Below, piece after piece: positions 8,189-17,039 of a stretch of DNA of 64,000 bases (position 1 is its first letter; the number at the start of each line of letters is the position of its first letter). The stretch spans positions 1 through 64,000 of the forward strand of contig NZ_QAAD01000019.1 in NCBI RefSeq assembly GCF_003046625.1, given 5' to 3'. The notes below the pieces were generated by a model, which saw nothing but the letters and a program-made list of their open reading frames with translations, did no database searches and was not told where the DNA came from. This DNA comes from Mangrovibacterium marinum. Its GTDB lineage: Bacteria > Bacteroidota > Bacteroidia > Bacteroidales > Prolixibacteraceae. The position numbers and the translations under genes are program-made.

Positions 8189-9841
8189 TTAAATCAGCTC
8201 CACACCCTGTTCGCGGAGCATCTGTACGCCGAGATCTTTCAGCTTATACTTTTGTATTTTGCCGCTGGCGGTCATCGGGAAACCATCGACAAACAAAACG
8301 TATTTGGGCACCTTATAGCGGGCTATTTGTCCGCGACAAAATTCCTGAACCTCTTCCGGTGTGAGGCTATGCCCGTTTTTCAGCTTAATAAATGCACAAA
8401 CCTGCTCGCCGTATTTGGGGCTTGGAATACCAGCCACCTCTACGGCTTCAATCTGCTCCATTTTAAACAGGTAGTTCTCAATCTCGCGCGGGTAAATATT
8501 CTCGCCGCCGCGAATAATCATATCTTTAATACGACCGGTGATGCGGAAAAAACCATCCTCGCCACGCACCCCCAGGTCGCCTGAGTGCAACCAGCCGTTT
8601 TCATCGATGGCCTTGCGGGTAGCCTCTTCGTTTTTGTAGTAGCCTTTCATAACATTGTAGCCACGACAGCACATTTCGCCCTGCACATTGTCGGGGCATT
8701 CCTCGCCCGTCTCCGGATCGAGAACAGCAACCTCAACATTGGGAAACTCAAAGCCGACAGTGGTAGCACGAAGCTCCGGCGAGTTGTGCGTTCGCGTGGC
8801 GGTCATCCCCGGCGACGATTCGGTCAGGCCATACACGCTGATCACATCCTTCATATTCATCTTATCCATCACCTGCCGCATGGTCTCAATCGGACAAAGG
8901 GCTCCGGCCATAATACCGGTTCGGAGGGTCGACAAGTCGAACATGTCGAACATCGGGTGATGCAACTCGGCAATAAACATGGTTGGCACGCCGTACAAGG
9001 CCGTACATTTTTCCTTTTCCACCGAGGCAAGCACCATCAACGGGTCGAAATCCTCGGTGATGACCATGGTTGCTCCGTGCGTAACAACGGCACACAAGGC
9101 CAGCACGCAACCAAAGCAATGGAAAAAAGGCACACACACCAGCAAGCGCTCCGCCGAGGTGTAACGCATACATTCGCCCGTTGCCTTGCCGTTATTCAGG
9201 ATATTATGATGAGAGAGCATCACTCCTTTGGGGAAACCGGTTGTTCCCGAGGTGTATTGCATATTCACCACATCGTGACAATTCACGCGTACCTTCATCT
9301 CTTCCAGTTCCAGGTCGTCCAGATGGCTTCCCAGCAGCATCAGCTCCGCAGTATTGAACATGCCGCGGTGCTTCTCCGGCCCGATAAACACCACATTTTT
9401 CAGCTCGGGAAACTTTGGAGAACGCAGCTCACCACGCGGTTGATTTTTCAATTCCGGCACCAGCTCAAAAATCATGTTCACGTAGTCGCTATCGCGGTAA
9501 TTGCCAATCATGCAAAGGGTATGGATATCGGCATCGTGCAGCAAATACTCCAACTCCGCCATCTTGTAGTTGGTATTAATGGTCACCAGTACGGCGCCAA
9601 TCTTAGCCGTGGCAAACATAAAAGTCAGCCAATCGGGCACATTATTGGCCCAGATACCCACTTTATCCCCCTGTCCTACGCCGATATACATCAGTCCTTT
9701 GGCCAATTGGTCGACCCGCCGGTTAAACTGGCTGTAGGTGAATCTCAAATTGCGGTCGGGATAAACCATAAACTCCTGTTCGGGAGTCTCGAATGCATAT
9801 TTCTCGAGGATGCCTCCTAACGTATAATCGATTAACTGCAT
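8189..9841 (-). CDS. AMP-binding acyl-CoA synthetase (FadD/ACS-like)
   Basis: An adenylate-forming ligase of 550 aa that activates a carboxylic acid, most likely a fatty acid, to its CoA thioester through an acyl-AMP. Motifs in order: the P-loop [12 protein letters not shown] (A3), YGLTESSP (A5), GWLHSGDLG (A7), [20 protein letters not shown] (A8) and the catalytic lysine motif [11 protein letters not shown] (A10) near the C-terminus. The order and length fit medium/long-chain acyl-CoA synthetases rather than acetyl-CoA synthetase. The XRE-cupin regulator gene ends 28 bp upstream on the same strand, so the two form an operon and the regulator may sense the substrate or product. Exact chain length is unknown. 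Confidence 0.9.
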   Translation of the reverse strand: MQLIDYTLGGILEKYAFETPEQEFMVYPDRNLRFTYSQFNRRVDQLAKGLMYIGVGQGDKVGIWANNVPDWLTFMFATAKIGAVLVTINTNYKMAELEYLLHDADIHTLCMIGNYRDSDYVNMIFELVPELKNQPRGELRSPKFPELKNVVFIGPEKHRGMFNTAELMLLGSHLDDLELEEMKVRVNCHDVVNMQYTSGTTGFPKGVMLSHHNILNNGKATGECMRYTSAERLLVCVPFFHCFGCVLALCAVVTHGATMVITEDFDPLMVLASVEKEKCTALYGVPTMFIAELHHPMFDMFDLSTLRTGIMAGALCPIETMRQVMDKMNMKDVISVYGLTESSPGMTATRTHNSPELRATTVGFEFPNVEVAVLDPETGEECPDNVQGEMCCRGYNVMKGYYKNEEATRKAIDENGWLHSGDLGVRGEDGFFRITGRIKDMIIRGGENIYPREIENYLFKMEQIEAVEVAGIPSPKYGEQVCAFIKLKNGHSLTPEEVQEFCRGQIARYKVPKYVLFVDGFPMTASGKIQKYKLKDLGVQMLREQGVELI

Positions 9842-9869
9842 GCTAAAGGTTTAAAGATGTTTGAGCAAA

Positions 9870-10445
9870 TCAGAAAGGGGTATACACCACCACCAGCACC
9901 TTGGCTTTTTGCGTGGTTGCCGCGTGAACGTTATGCATCACAATCGAGTCGAGATAGATGCTGTCGCCGGCATTCAGCTGATAAAGTTCCTTGCCGTAAT
10001 TAATTTCGATCTGCCCCTCGAGCACATAAATAAACTCTTCGCCTTCGTGGGTCGACAGCTTGTAGTCTGAGTGTTGCGACGGCTCTATTTCCACAATAAA
10101 GGGTTCCATATTGCGGCCGGCTTTGTCGGCGGCCAACGAGAAAAAATTTAAATGCTCGCGCGAACCATTTTCTTCGGAAGTGAAACGCACTCCTTCGGCA
10201 GGCTTACCGTTGCGCACAACTACCGGCCCCAGATGATCGGTATCATCCAGAAATGTTCCCAAACGGACCCCTAAAGCCCTTGCAATTTTAATCAAAGGCG
10301 ATAAGGACGGTATGATGGCCTCTTTCTCAATCTTCTCGATTTGTGCCGCAAGCAAGCCACTACGTTCGGCCAATTCTTCCAGACTTAAATTTTGATTTGA
10401 TCGCAATTGTTTAATCTTCGATCCAAGGTTATTTTCTCCGGTCAT
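9870..10445 (-). CDS. XRE-family transcriptional regulator with C-terminal cupin
   Basis: A 191-aa regulator with an N-terminal helix-turn-helix of the XRE/Cro type (residues about 9-65: IKQLRSNQNLSLEELAERSG) joined to a single cupin barrel (about 115-188, with HEGEEFIYVLEGQIE and the second cupin motif GDSIYLDSIVMHNV). This architecture is common in regulators that sense small carbon or amine metabolites. It is the first gene of an operon with the acyl-CoA synthetase. A canonical promoter lies just upstream. Autoregulation and control of fatty-acid activation are reasonable inferences only. Confidence 0.93.
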   Translation of the reverse strand: MTGENNLGSKIKQLRSNQNLSLEELAERSGLLAAQIEKIEKEAIIPSLSPLIKIARALGVRLGTFLDDTDHLGPVVVRNGKPAEGVRFTSEENGSREHLNFFSLAADKAGRNMEPFIVEIEPSQHSDYKLSTHEGEEFIYVLEGQIEINYGKELYQLNAGDSIYLDSIVMHNVHAATTQKAKVLVVVYTPF

Positions 10446-10472
10446 ATCGTGGTTTTTCTAACTAGTAAGCAA

Positions 10473-10503
10473 CAAAATTAGCTTTATTTTGAAAGTGCCC
10501 AAA
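10473..10503 (-). promoter_or_regulatory. Bacteroidota-type promoter of the XRE-cupin operon
   Basis: On the minus strand TTTG (10503-10500) and TAATTTTG (10480-10473) are separated by 19 bp. This is an exact match to the -33/-7 consensus TTTG-N19-TAnnTTTG. Confidence 0.75.
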
Positions 10504-10729
10504 ACAGAGCCCACTCTTTTCGAACATCGTAAAAAGAAACTATCAGGCACTCCAACGCAACTAGCGGGACACAATAAGCACAAACAACAATAGCCCCTGG
10601 ATAATTTTCAGGGCATCCCCTTGTTCTGTTTATCAGAAGTTGTCGCGAGCCGATCGCCATCGATAAAAGAAAGAAGTCACCCCAGAACATCTTTGGCCTT
10701 TGCCTTGATCGGCATTCACAGAAAACGAA
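10504..10729. other. Intergenic stretch without a supported gene
   Basis: This stretch lies between the XRE promoter and the minisatellite. I see no conserved coding content; the ORFs that cross it are open mainly because the adjacent 42-bp repeat is a multiple of three. Confidence 0.5.
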
Positions 10730-10925
10730 GAGCCGTGTCAACTTTGAAAAAGCGAGAAAATCCCCAAAGTGGAGTCGTGTCAACTTTGACAAAGCAAGAA
10801 AAACCAAAAAGTCGAGCCGTGTCAACCTTGACAAAGCAAGAAATACCAAAAAGTGGAGCCGTGTCAACTTTGTCAAAGCATGAAAAACCCAAAACTGGAG
10901 CCGTGTCAACTTTGACAAAACGAAA
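10730..10925. repeat. 42-bp minisatellite, five units, each with an inverted repeat
   Basis: Units start at 10730, 10772, 10814, 10856 and 10898, exactly 42 bp apart; the last is incomplete. Each contains TGTCAA-N2-TTGACA or a variant with one or two changes. Units 2, 3 and 5 are perfect palindromes in the arms, while units 1 and 4 each have one altered base. Because 42 is divisible by three, reading frames stay open on both strands and give repetitive polypeptides (such as AVSTLTKQEKPKS). No ribosome-binding site or homologous domain supports translation. Confidence 0.85.
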
Positions 10926-10963
10926 AAAAAACAAAAGGGGATTGATTTTCGGATATCCTGTTG

Positions 10964-11002
10964 TTCGGGTTGTCGTTGTTCTCATTAGTTGTCGGTCTAA
11001 AA
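10964..11002 (-). repeat. Partial family B dispersed repeat
   Basis: The segment resembles the central GTTGTCG-rich part of family B in reverse orientation (GTTGTTCGGGTTGTCGTTG and a following AGTTGTCGG). It is short and diverged. Confidence 0.4.
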
Positions 11003-11117
11003 CGCCATCAACAAGCAAGAAGGTCGTTCGATCAATGTCAAAAAGTTGGGAGTCGGCGGCCTGGTTTCATCGAGTATTCACATTCTAAAATGCTATAAAG
11101 AAAAGAAACAGAGTGAT

Positions 11118-11606
11118 GTTTCTTAAGAGGCCGAAATCAAACGGAAAGCTTCCTGCAATCCCGGAGGGATGCAATTTGGGTAGCTTAACGACGACAGAGG
11201 GAAATTCCGTCCCGTACGGGACGGGAGAATCTTCGTGTTATCGTTTGTACTACCCAAATTATACCGTTTTACAGGCTAATTTGTGCTCTGAAATAGGACA
11301 GTATAATGCCGATAGACTGAAAAAGGAGCATAGGAACGAAGTGATAGGATGCGACACTTTTGAAGCTAATCGGTATTGAATGGCTAAAGCCATTGCTGAA
11401 AGAGTAAAAACCCGTCCGGTAGGACAAAAGTTCCGAATTAATCAAAAGTGGGCGAGAAAAAAAGCAGTCGGGTTTAGAACAACGTTCACCAACACAGGTT
11501 TGCTACGAAATGAGTCGTTGCTTCAGATTCAATCGCAGTCGCCATTGAAGGCATCCCCGATGCGCCTACCGCAGGCAGGCGCATCACCCGAAGGGACTTT
11601 CACCGA
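11118..11606 (-). repeat. Family A dispersed intergenic repeat, copy A3
   Basis: Read on the minus strand this begins TGAAAGTCCCTTCGGGTGAT. It continues with stretches shared with copies A1 and A2: GTAGCAAACC, then TCCTACCGGACGGGTTTT. It ends with the part shared with A4 and A2 (CATCCCTCCGGGAT and CGTTTGATTTCGG). It carries a GC-rich hairpin (GCGCCTGCCTGCGGTAGGCG). No coding content is credible. Confidence 0.7.
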
Positions 11607-11635
11607 AAAGAGGCCTCCTGTACAGAAGGCCTCTT
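11604..11635 (-). terminator. Terminator of the glycogen phosphorylase gene
   Basis: A 9-bp stem (AAGAGGCCT / AGGCCTCTT) is followed on the minus strand by a short T-run, 25 bp past the glgP stop codon. Confidence 0.7.
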
Positions 11636-11659
11636 GCTATTAATTTATAACCCGATGGC

Positions 11660-14185
11660 TTACAACCACCGCAGATATTTAAAATCCTGCCGATGCGGCA
11701 AATCCTCGTTTTTCGGATACATGCGCAACCCGTAGTTGTACGAACCCGGATCCATCAGGGTAATCTCGAGGCCATAGCAGGTCACCGAGCCCTCGGCCTT
11801 TTCAGCTTCAAACTGCAGGGTTTCCACCAGTTCCATCTGCCCGTTTGTGCCCACCGAGGTGATCACCATTTCCAGGCCGATGTCGTCGGGCGAAAGTGTC
11901 TTCAGATCAAGCACCACTTTGGCCGGGTAGCTTTCGCCAATTTTCAGTGCATTGGTAATGCCGTCCGAAAGCTGGATATCCACCACTTCAATCTGGTTCC
12001 AGGCTGTCGCAACTTTATCTTTCCAGGCCACCAGTTCGCGGGTCATCTTAAAGTCGTTGGCCAGCAAGTGGAGGTAACGGCTTGCCTGCGGGTCGTAAAA
12101 ACGATCCTGATAATCGCGAATCATGCGCGTTGTGGTAAAATTGGGTGCTACCTGACCAATGGTATTTTTCACCACTTTGATCCACTCTTCGGAATAGCCC
12201 TTTTCGTTCTGTTCGTAGTAGGTTGGAATGATCTCGTGGTCGAAGATATTATAAATCGTGTCGGCATCCAGCTCATCCTGCAAGTCCTGAACATCGTAAG
12301 TGCGTTCCATCGGCAAAGCCCATCCGGAACCTTCCTTATACCCTTCAACCCACCATCCATCGAGTACCGAGAAGTGAATGGTACCATTCATCACCCCTTT
12401 CTCGCCACTGGTGCCCGATGCTTCGAGCGGACGGGTAGGCGTGTTCAACCAGATATCGACACCCTGCAACAACACTTTGGCCAGGTTGATATCGTAGTTC
12501 TGCACAAAAATGATCTTGCCGATAAATTCGGGGCGTTTGGAGATTTCAACAATGTATTTGATCAGATCCTGCCCTGCTTTGTCGGCCGGGTGAGCCTTAC
12601 CGGCAAAGATAAACTGCACCGGTCGCTCGGGGTCGTTCACAATCCGCGACAACCGATCCAGGTTCCGGAACAACAGGTGTGCCCGTTTGTAAGTGGCAAA
12701 ACGACGGGCAAAGCCAATGGTCAGCGCATTGGGGTCGAGACGATTCAACACTTCCGAAATCAACTTCGGGTTTTCGTGTCGTTTAATCCAGCTGTCAGCA
12801 AAACGCACTTTGATGTAGTCAATCATCTTTGCTTTCAGTTGTTTTTTCATCTTCCAGACTTCCTCGTCGGGCACTTTGTAGATTTTGTCCCACAAATCGG
12901 AGTCGAGCTGATTTTCAACAAACGAATCACCGAAATATTTCAGATGTAGTTCTTTCCATTCTTTGGCAGCCCAGGTCGGATAATGCACCCCGTTGGTCAC
13001 ATAACCGATGTTGAGCTCCTCGGGCAGAAATCCTTCGTACAAATCTTTTAAGATATCTTTGGACACCTCGCCGTGCAACCAGCTCACCCCATTAATTCCC
13101 TGCGACATATTAGCCGCCAGGAAACTCATATTGAAGTGATCTTCCTCGGGCTTTGCTTTTCCAAGCATGATAAAATCGTCCCAGCTGAGTCCGATTTTCG
13201 CAGCAAACGAGCCCATGTAGCCTTGAAACAGATCCTTGTAAAAGGCATCGTGTCCGGCCGGAACCGGCGTGTGGGTTGTAAACAAGGTTGAAGCACGAAC
13301 CAGCTCTTTAGCCTGAGCAAAAGTCAGTTTGTGCTCGGCCATAAAGTCTTTAACCCGCTCCAGGCCAATCATGGCAGCATGTCCTTCGTTACAGTGATAA
13401 ATCTCCGAATCGTATCCCAACTTACGCAGGGCGCGAATCCCCCCAAGGCCGAGCAACATCTCCTGCTTCAGGCGGTTTTCGTTATCACCTCCGTACAGGT
13501 GGTGGGTCACAAAACGATCGTCTTCCCGGTTTGCATCGTAGTCGGCATCCAGCAAATACAAGCTTATACTACCGATTTTCACTTCCCACAAACGGGCTTT
13601 TAGCATGCGGCCGGGCAATTCGACCGCCACCTCAACCCAGTTTCCGTTTTGATCCAAAGCCGGCTGAACGGGCACTTTATTAAACTGCTGTGCGTCGTAG
13701 TTGGCCATTTGATCGCCGTGAACGGAGATGGTTTGTTTGAAGTAGCCGTAACGGTAGAGCAAGCCCACCGCTACCAGGTTTACTTTCGAGTCGCTGGCCT
13801 CTTTCAGGTAATCGCCGGCCAGGATCCCCAAGCCGCCGGAGAAGATTTTTAAACTGTCGTGCAAGCCATACTCCATACTGAAATAGGCAATATGCGGACC
13901 GTTTAAGTCTTTTCGATCGCCGAGATACTTGTGCAAGTGCGTGTAAACAGCATTCATTTTATTTACAAACACATCATCGCCTTCCAATTCCAGAAAACGT
14001 TGATAGCTCACCTTATCGAGCAAGTCGATGGGATTATGTGCAGTCTCTTCCCAAATTTCGGGATCAATTTGTTCAAATAATTCTCGGGCATCGGTATTCC
14101 ATGCCCACCATAAGTTCCTGCTTACCTCTTTCAGAGGCGCTAACTTTTCCGGGATGTTTGATTCAACAAACAACTTTTTCCACAT
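11660..14185 (-). CDS. glgP: Alpha-glucan (glycogen/maltodextrin) phosphorylase, GT35
   Basis: It releases glucose-1-phosphate from the non-reducing ends of alpha-1,4-glucan. The protein starts with the DUF3417-type N-terminal domain (residues about 10-110, ending before YFSMEYGLHDSLKIFSGGLG) that marks the short prokaryotic GlgP subgroup. The pyridoxal-phosphate region is SGTSGEKGVMNGTIHFS (about residue 590-605), with the Schiff-base lysine in GEKG. The ATG at 14185 (MWKKLFVE) is chosen; a GTG four codons upstream (14197) is an alternative. It is the last gene of the minus-strand glycogen cluster, 139 bp after GH57, with its own terminator. Breakdown of the stored glycogen is the likely job. 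Confidence 0.93.
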   Translation of the reverse strand: MWKKLFVESNIPEKLAPLKEVSRNLWWAWNTDARELFEQIDPEIWEETAHNPIDLLDKVSYQRFLELEGDDVFVNKMNAVYTHLHKYLGDRKDLNGPHIAYFSMEYGLHDSLKIFSGGLGILAGDYLKEASDSKVNLVAVGLLYRYGYFKQTISVHGDQMANYDAQQFNKVPVQPALDQNGNWVEVAVELPGRMLKARLWEVKIGSISLYLLDADYDANREDDRFVTHHLYGGDNENRLKQEMLLGLGGIRALRKLGYDSEIYHCNEGHAAMIGLERVKDFMAEHKLTFAQAKELVRASTLFTTHTPVPAGHDAFYKDLFQGYMGSFAAKIGLSWDDFIMLGKAKPEEDHFNMSFLAANMSQGINGVSWLHGEVSKDILKDLYEGFLPEELNIGYVTNGVHYPTWAAKEWKELHLKYFGDSFVENQLDSDLWDKIYKVPDEEVWKMKKQLKAKMIDYIKVRFADSWIKRHENPKLISEVLNRLDPNALTIGFARRFATYKRAHLLFRNLDRLSRIVNDPERPVQFIFAGKAHPADKAGQDLIKYIVEISKRPEFIGKIIFVQNYDINLAKVLLQGVDIWLNTPTRPLEASGTSGEKGVMNGTIHFSVLDGWWVEGYKEGSGWALPMERTYDVQDLQDELDADTIYNIFDHEIIPTYYEQNEKGYSEEWIKVVKNTIGQVAPNFTTTRMIRDYQDRFYDPQASRYLHLLANDFKMTRELVAWKDKVATAWNQIEVVDIQLSDGITNALKIGESYPAKVVLDLKTLSPDDIGLEMVITSVGTNGQMELVETLQFEAEKAEGSVTCYGLEITLMDPGSYNYGLRMYPKNEDLPHRQDFKYLRWL

Positions 14186-14324
14186 AGGTACTTCCACAAC
14201 ACGTCTTTTTTAACATTCAAGGCAACGCGGCCCCTCCCTACTTTGGCTTGTTCATACAGCATTAGCCAAAGCAGGGGCAGCACCTTCCGGCAAAAGCCGG
14301 CGTCACTTCAAATAAGGTTTAACA

Positions 14325-15695
14325 TTAATCCTTCTTGACAGATTTAGTCGCGGTCTTTTTTGGCTTATTGGTTCCCGGCTTGCTGGTCCTGTTCTTTTTG
14401 GGTTTGCCGGTTGTTAAATTCTTCAACTCAAGTTCATATTTTCGGAGCTTTTCGTCCTTTTCTTCTAACAATTTATTTAAAGCCGCAATTTCTTTTTCTA
14501 TCTTACTCTCAGGAACAAAACTATTTAAACGAAGTTCAAAATCGCTCAAAACATTCATATAATTAATAAAAGCTTCATAAGGGCTTTCGAAAGGATTATA
14601 GGTTCGCTGAGCGTTTCCGTCGGTAAAGAAACGGGTATTCATATAATAAAAATGATTGCAGGCTTGCAGGTATTCCCAGTCTTTCACCAGTTCGGCATCG
14701 GTAACAGTTTGCATCCGGGGCTGAAGCTGGTACAGCTTATCAAAAGCTTCCTGCTGCAATTCGTTGCCAAGCCACACCGACAGGTCGCGTTCTTCGTTCG
14801 ACCAGGCAATAGGATGCGACACCTCAACCGCAGCAACCGGCTGAAGCTTATCGGCAACTTCGCCAGGCGTTGCAAAGCAGAAATTAGTCTTCTTAAAAAC
14901 AGCCTTGGGCAGCTCTTCCAAAAATTTGAAGATTCCCGACGATTCGGGTTGAAAACCGCCCAACGCATCGTAATCGAGAAACAGGTTAATCACCTCGTCC
15001 TTGGGTTCATCATCCATCCAGCTCGCGAACTTCTCAGGTGTCAGCGGGTATTCGCTCCAGGCTTGGTTTGAAAAGCGGAAGGACAGGTCGTCGCTCAGCT
15101 GAAAGTTACGCATCAGCAGCTTCAGACGCGGATTGGCCGCACTGCAATACAGATAATTCGGCGACTTCCACCCCAAAACATGCTTGGCTCCTTCGGTCAG
15201 CATGGCTTTAAAGCCCATCTGAGCAGCCAGGTCTCCAATCTCGTCGGAGTAAATTTTTTCGGAATTACACAAAACCGTCGGGCGCTGGCCAAAATACTGT
15301 TCCATCAGGTCCTGATGTTTTTTGACCTGTGCCTTGAACTGCTCTGCGTCTTTCAAACAAACCAGCGAGTGGGCATAAGGCTCAGCTAGAAATTCAACCT
15401 GCCCGGTTTCGGCCAACTCGACGAAGGAATCCAGCAACTCGGGAGCATACAGCTCGAACTGCTCCAGCGCCGGGCCGGAGATGGTAAAACTAACTTTAAA
15501 CTTATTTTTATATTTATTGATTAATGCCAATAAAATTTTATTTGCCGGCAAATAGGCATGATCAGCCATTTTTCGCAGGATGGTTTCATTGGAATAGTCA
15601 TCGTAATAGTAATGATCATTCCCAATATCGAAAAACCGATATCGGCGAAAGCGAAAAGGTTGATGAATCTGAAAGTTTAGACAAATGGCTCTCAT
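14325..15695 (-). CDS. GH57 family alpha-amylase-like glycosidase
   Basis: A 456-aa intracellular glycoside hydrolase of family GH57, a retaining family with amylase, 4-alpha-glucanotransferase and branching activities. The N-terminus ICLNFQIHQPFRF is the family's His-X-Pro signature (HQP, about residue 11-13). The likely nucleophile is E146 in VLCNSEKIYS, and DYDALGG near residue 243 is the likely acid/base region. After the catalytic domain comes a helical, probably coiled-coil segment (EKEIAALNKLLEEKDEKLRK), then a Lys/Pro/Thr-rich tail that is probably disordered. No signal peptide is seen. It lies 24 bp downstream of the glycosyltransferase gene, in the gene order known from Bacteroides glycogen loci. 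It may process linear glucan; the activity is not decidable here. Confidence 0.9.
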   Translation of the reverse strand: MRAICLNFQIHQPFRFRRYRFFDIGNDHYYYDDYSNETILRKMADHAYLPANKILLALINKYKNKFKVSFTISGPALEQFELYAPELLDSFVELAETGQVEFLAEPYAHSLVCLKDAEQFKAQVKKHQDLMEQYFGQRPTVLCNSEKIYSDEIGDLAAQMGFKAMLTEGAKHVLGWKSPNYLYCSAANPRLKLLMRNFQLSDDLSFRFSNQAWSEYPLTPEKFASWMDDEPKDEVINLFLDYDALGGFQPESSGIFKFLEELPKAVFKKTNFCFATPGEVADKLQPVAAVEVSHPIAWSNEERDLSVWLGNELQQEAFDKLYQLQPRMQTVTDAELVKDWEYLQACNHFYYMNTRFFTDGNAQRTYNPFESPYEAFINYMNVLSDFELRLNSFVPESKIEKEIAALNKLLEEKDEKLRKYELELKNLTTGKPKKNRTSKPGTNKPKKTATKSVKKD

Positions 15696-15719
15696 ATTTT
15701 ATTTCATTTTAAAACGTAG

Positions 15720-17006
15720 TTAATCCAAAGCTTTAATATAGACTTCGCGGACGTCCTTGGCCGACTTACGCCATTGCAGGCTGTCGACCTCCTCTTTTCC
15801 GTACTTTTTGAAGGTATTCCACAGTGCGGGATAGTTCAGCAATCCGTAAATGGCATCCGCCATGGCGTGGGTATCCCAATAATCAATTTTGATGGCGTAG
15901 TTCAGGATCTCGGACACCCCCGACTGGTTTGAGATGATCACCGGCACGTTGGACTGCATGGCTTCGAGGGGTACAATTCCGAAGGGTTCCGAAACCGAGG
16001 GCATCACAAACACGTCGCTCATCCGGAACATATCGAACACATCGTCGCCCTTTAAGAAGCCGGTAAAATGAAAGCGGTCGGAAATCTTCAGCGCGGCAGC
16101 CCGGCGAACCATCGCATCCATCATATCGCCACTACCAGCCATCACAAAACGAACATTATTCATCTTTTTGAGCACCAGATTGGCTGCTTCAACAAAATAT
16201 TCAGGTCCTTTCTGCATGGTTATCCGCCCCAGGAAGGTGACAATTTTTTCATCTACGCCTTTCTTGAGCTTCACCTTTTCCTGTTCGCTTACCGGCTCCA
16301 CCGCGTTGTACACGGTAGTCACCTTCTCCGGATCGATCCCGTATTTTTCGATCACAATACGCCGCGTAAGATTACTTACGGTGATAATCTGATCGGCGGC
16401 ATCCATCCCCCGTTTTTCAATTTCGTACACGCTGGGGTTCACACTTCCTCCACTACGGTCGAAATCGGTTGCATGAACGTGGATCACCAAGGGTTTACCA
16501 CTCATCTCTTTGGCGGCTATTCCGGCCGGATAAGCCAACCAGTCGTGGGCATGAATTAAATCGAACTCACTGTCGCGGGCAATCACCTCGGCCACCAGTG
16601 AATACTTGTATATTTCGTGCAGCAGATCGGCGCCATACTTTCCGGAAAACTCGAGCTTTCCCTCCTCGGTGGTTTCCACAAAACGGGTTTTCTCGGTATA
16701 TTTTTTACTGCTAAGTTTCCAAAATTCCTCGGGATCGACATAAGGCACCATGCCGGATTCGACCTCGTAATAGTCAATTTTGGTTTGAAGGTCTTCAAAA
16801 TGCACTTCCTTGCGGGTTAACGGGACATTATTCGCCCCGATCAACTCCATGCTTGATTGATCTTCATCGCCATACGCTTTGGGAACAACAAAGGTCACCT
16901 CAACATCCTTCAATTCGGCTAAGCCCTTTGTTAGCCCGTAACAAGCTGTTCCCAAGCCCCCGGAGATATGCGGAGGAAATTCCCAACCAAACATCAAAAT
17001 TTTCAT
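15720..17006 (-). CDS. Glycogen synthase-like glycosyltransferase (GT4/GT5 fold)
   Basis: A GT-B fold glycosyltransferase of 428 aa. The N-terminus MKILMFGWEFPPHISGGLG carries the nucleotide-sugar binding GGLG loop typical of starch/glycogen synthases and GT4 enzymes. The C-terminal E-X7-E motif is in EPFGIVPLEAMQ. It sits between the debranching enzyme (33 bp) and GH57 (24 bp) genes. In related Bacteroidota this position is held by the glucan-elongating enzyme, so it probably transfers glucose from UDP- or ADP-glucose to glycogen. Donor and exact acceptor are inferred from context only. Confidence 0.85.
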   Translation of the reverse strand: MKILMFGWEFPPHISGGLGTACYGLTKGLAELKDVEVTFVVPKAYGDEDQSSMELIGANNVPLTRKEVHFEDLQTKIDYYEVESGMVPYVDPEEFWKLSSKKYTEKTRFVETTEEGKLEFSGKYGADLLHEIYKYSLVAEVIARDSEFDLIHAHDWLAYPAGIAAKEMSGKPLVIHVHATDFDRSGGSVNPSVYEIEKRGMDAADQIITVSNLTRRIVIEKYGIDPEKVTTVYNAVEPVSEQEKVKLKKGVDEKIVTFLGRITMQKGPEYFVEAANLVLKKMNNVRFVMAGSGDMMDAMVRRAAALKISDRFHFTGFLKGDDVFDMFRMSDVFVMPSVSEPFGIVPLEAMQSNVPVIISNQSGVSEILNYAIKIDYWDTHAMADAIYGLLNYPALWNTFKKYGKEEVDSLQWRKSAKDVREVYIKALD

Positions 17007-17039
17007 AAGTCATCAAGTAATAGTGAGTTAAACAATCTG

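Noticed and set aside
8585-9820. Plus-strand ORF of 411 aa antisense to the acyl-CoA synthetase
   Set aside because: A shadow of a well-supported gene: composition is His/Arg-rich, as expected from reverse reading, and no domain is recognisable. The same holds for 11693-12949 and 42593-43513.
10484-11088. Two opposing ORFs over the 42-bp minisatellite
   Set aside because: The repeat length is a multiple of three, so both strands stay open. No ribosome-binding site or known domain supports either product.
11113-11643. Short plus-strand ORFs in the gap before glgP
   Set aside because: They lie in a dispersed repeat (family A) found in other gaps without open frames, so the frames are accidental.
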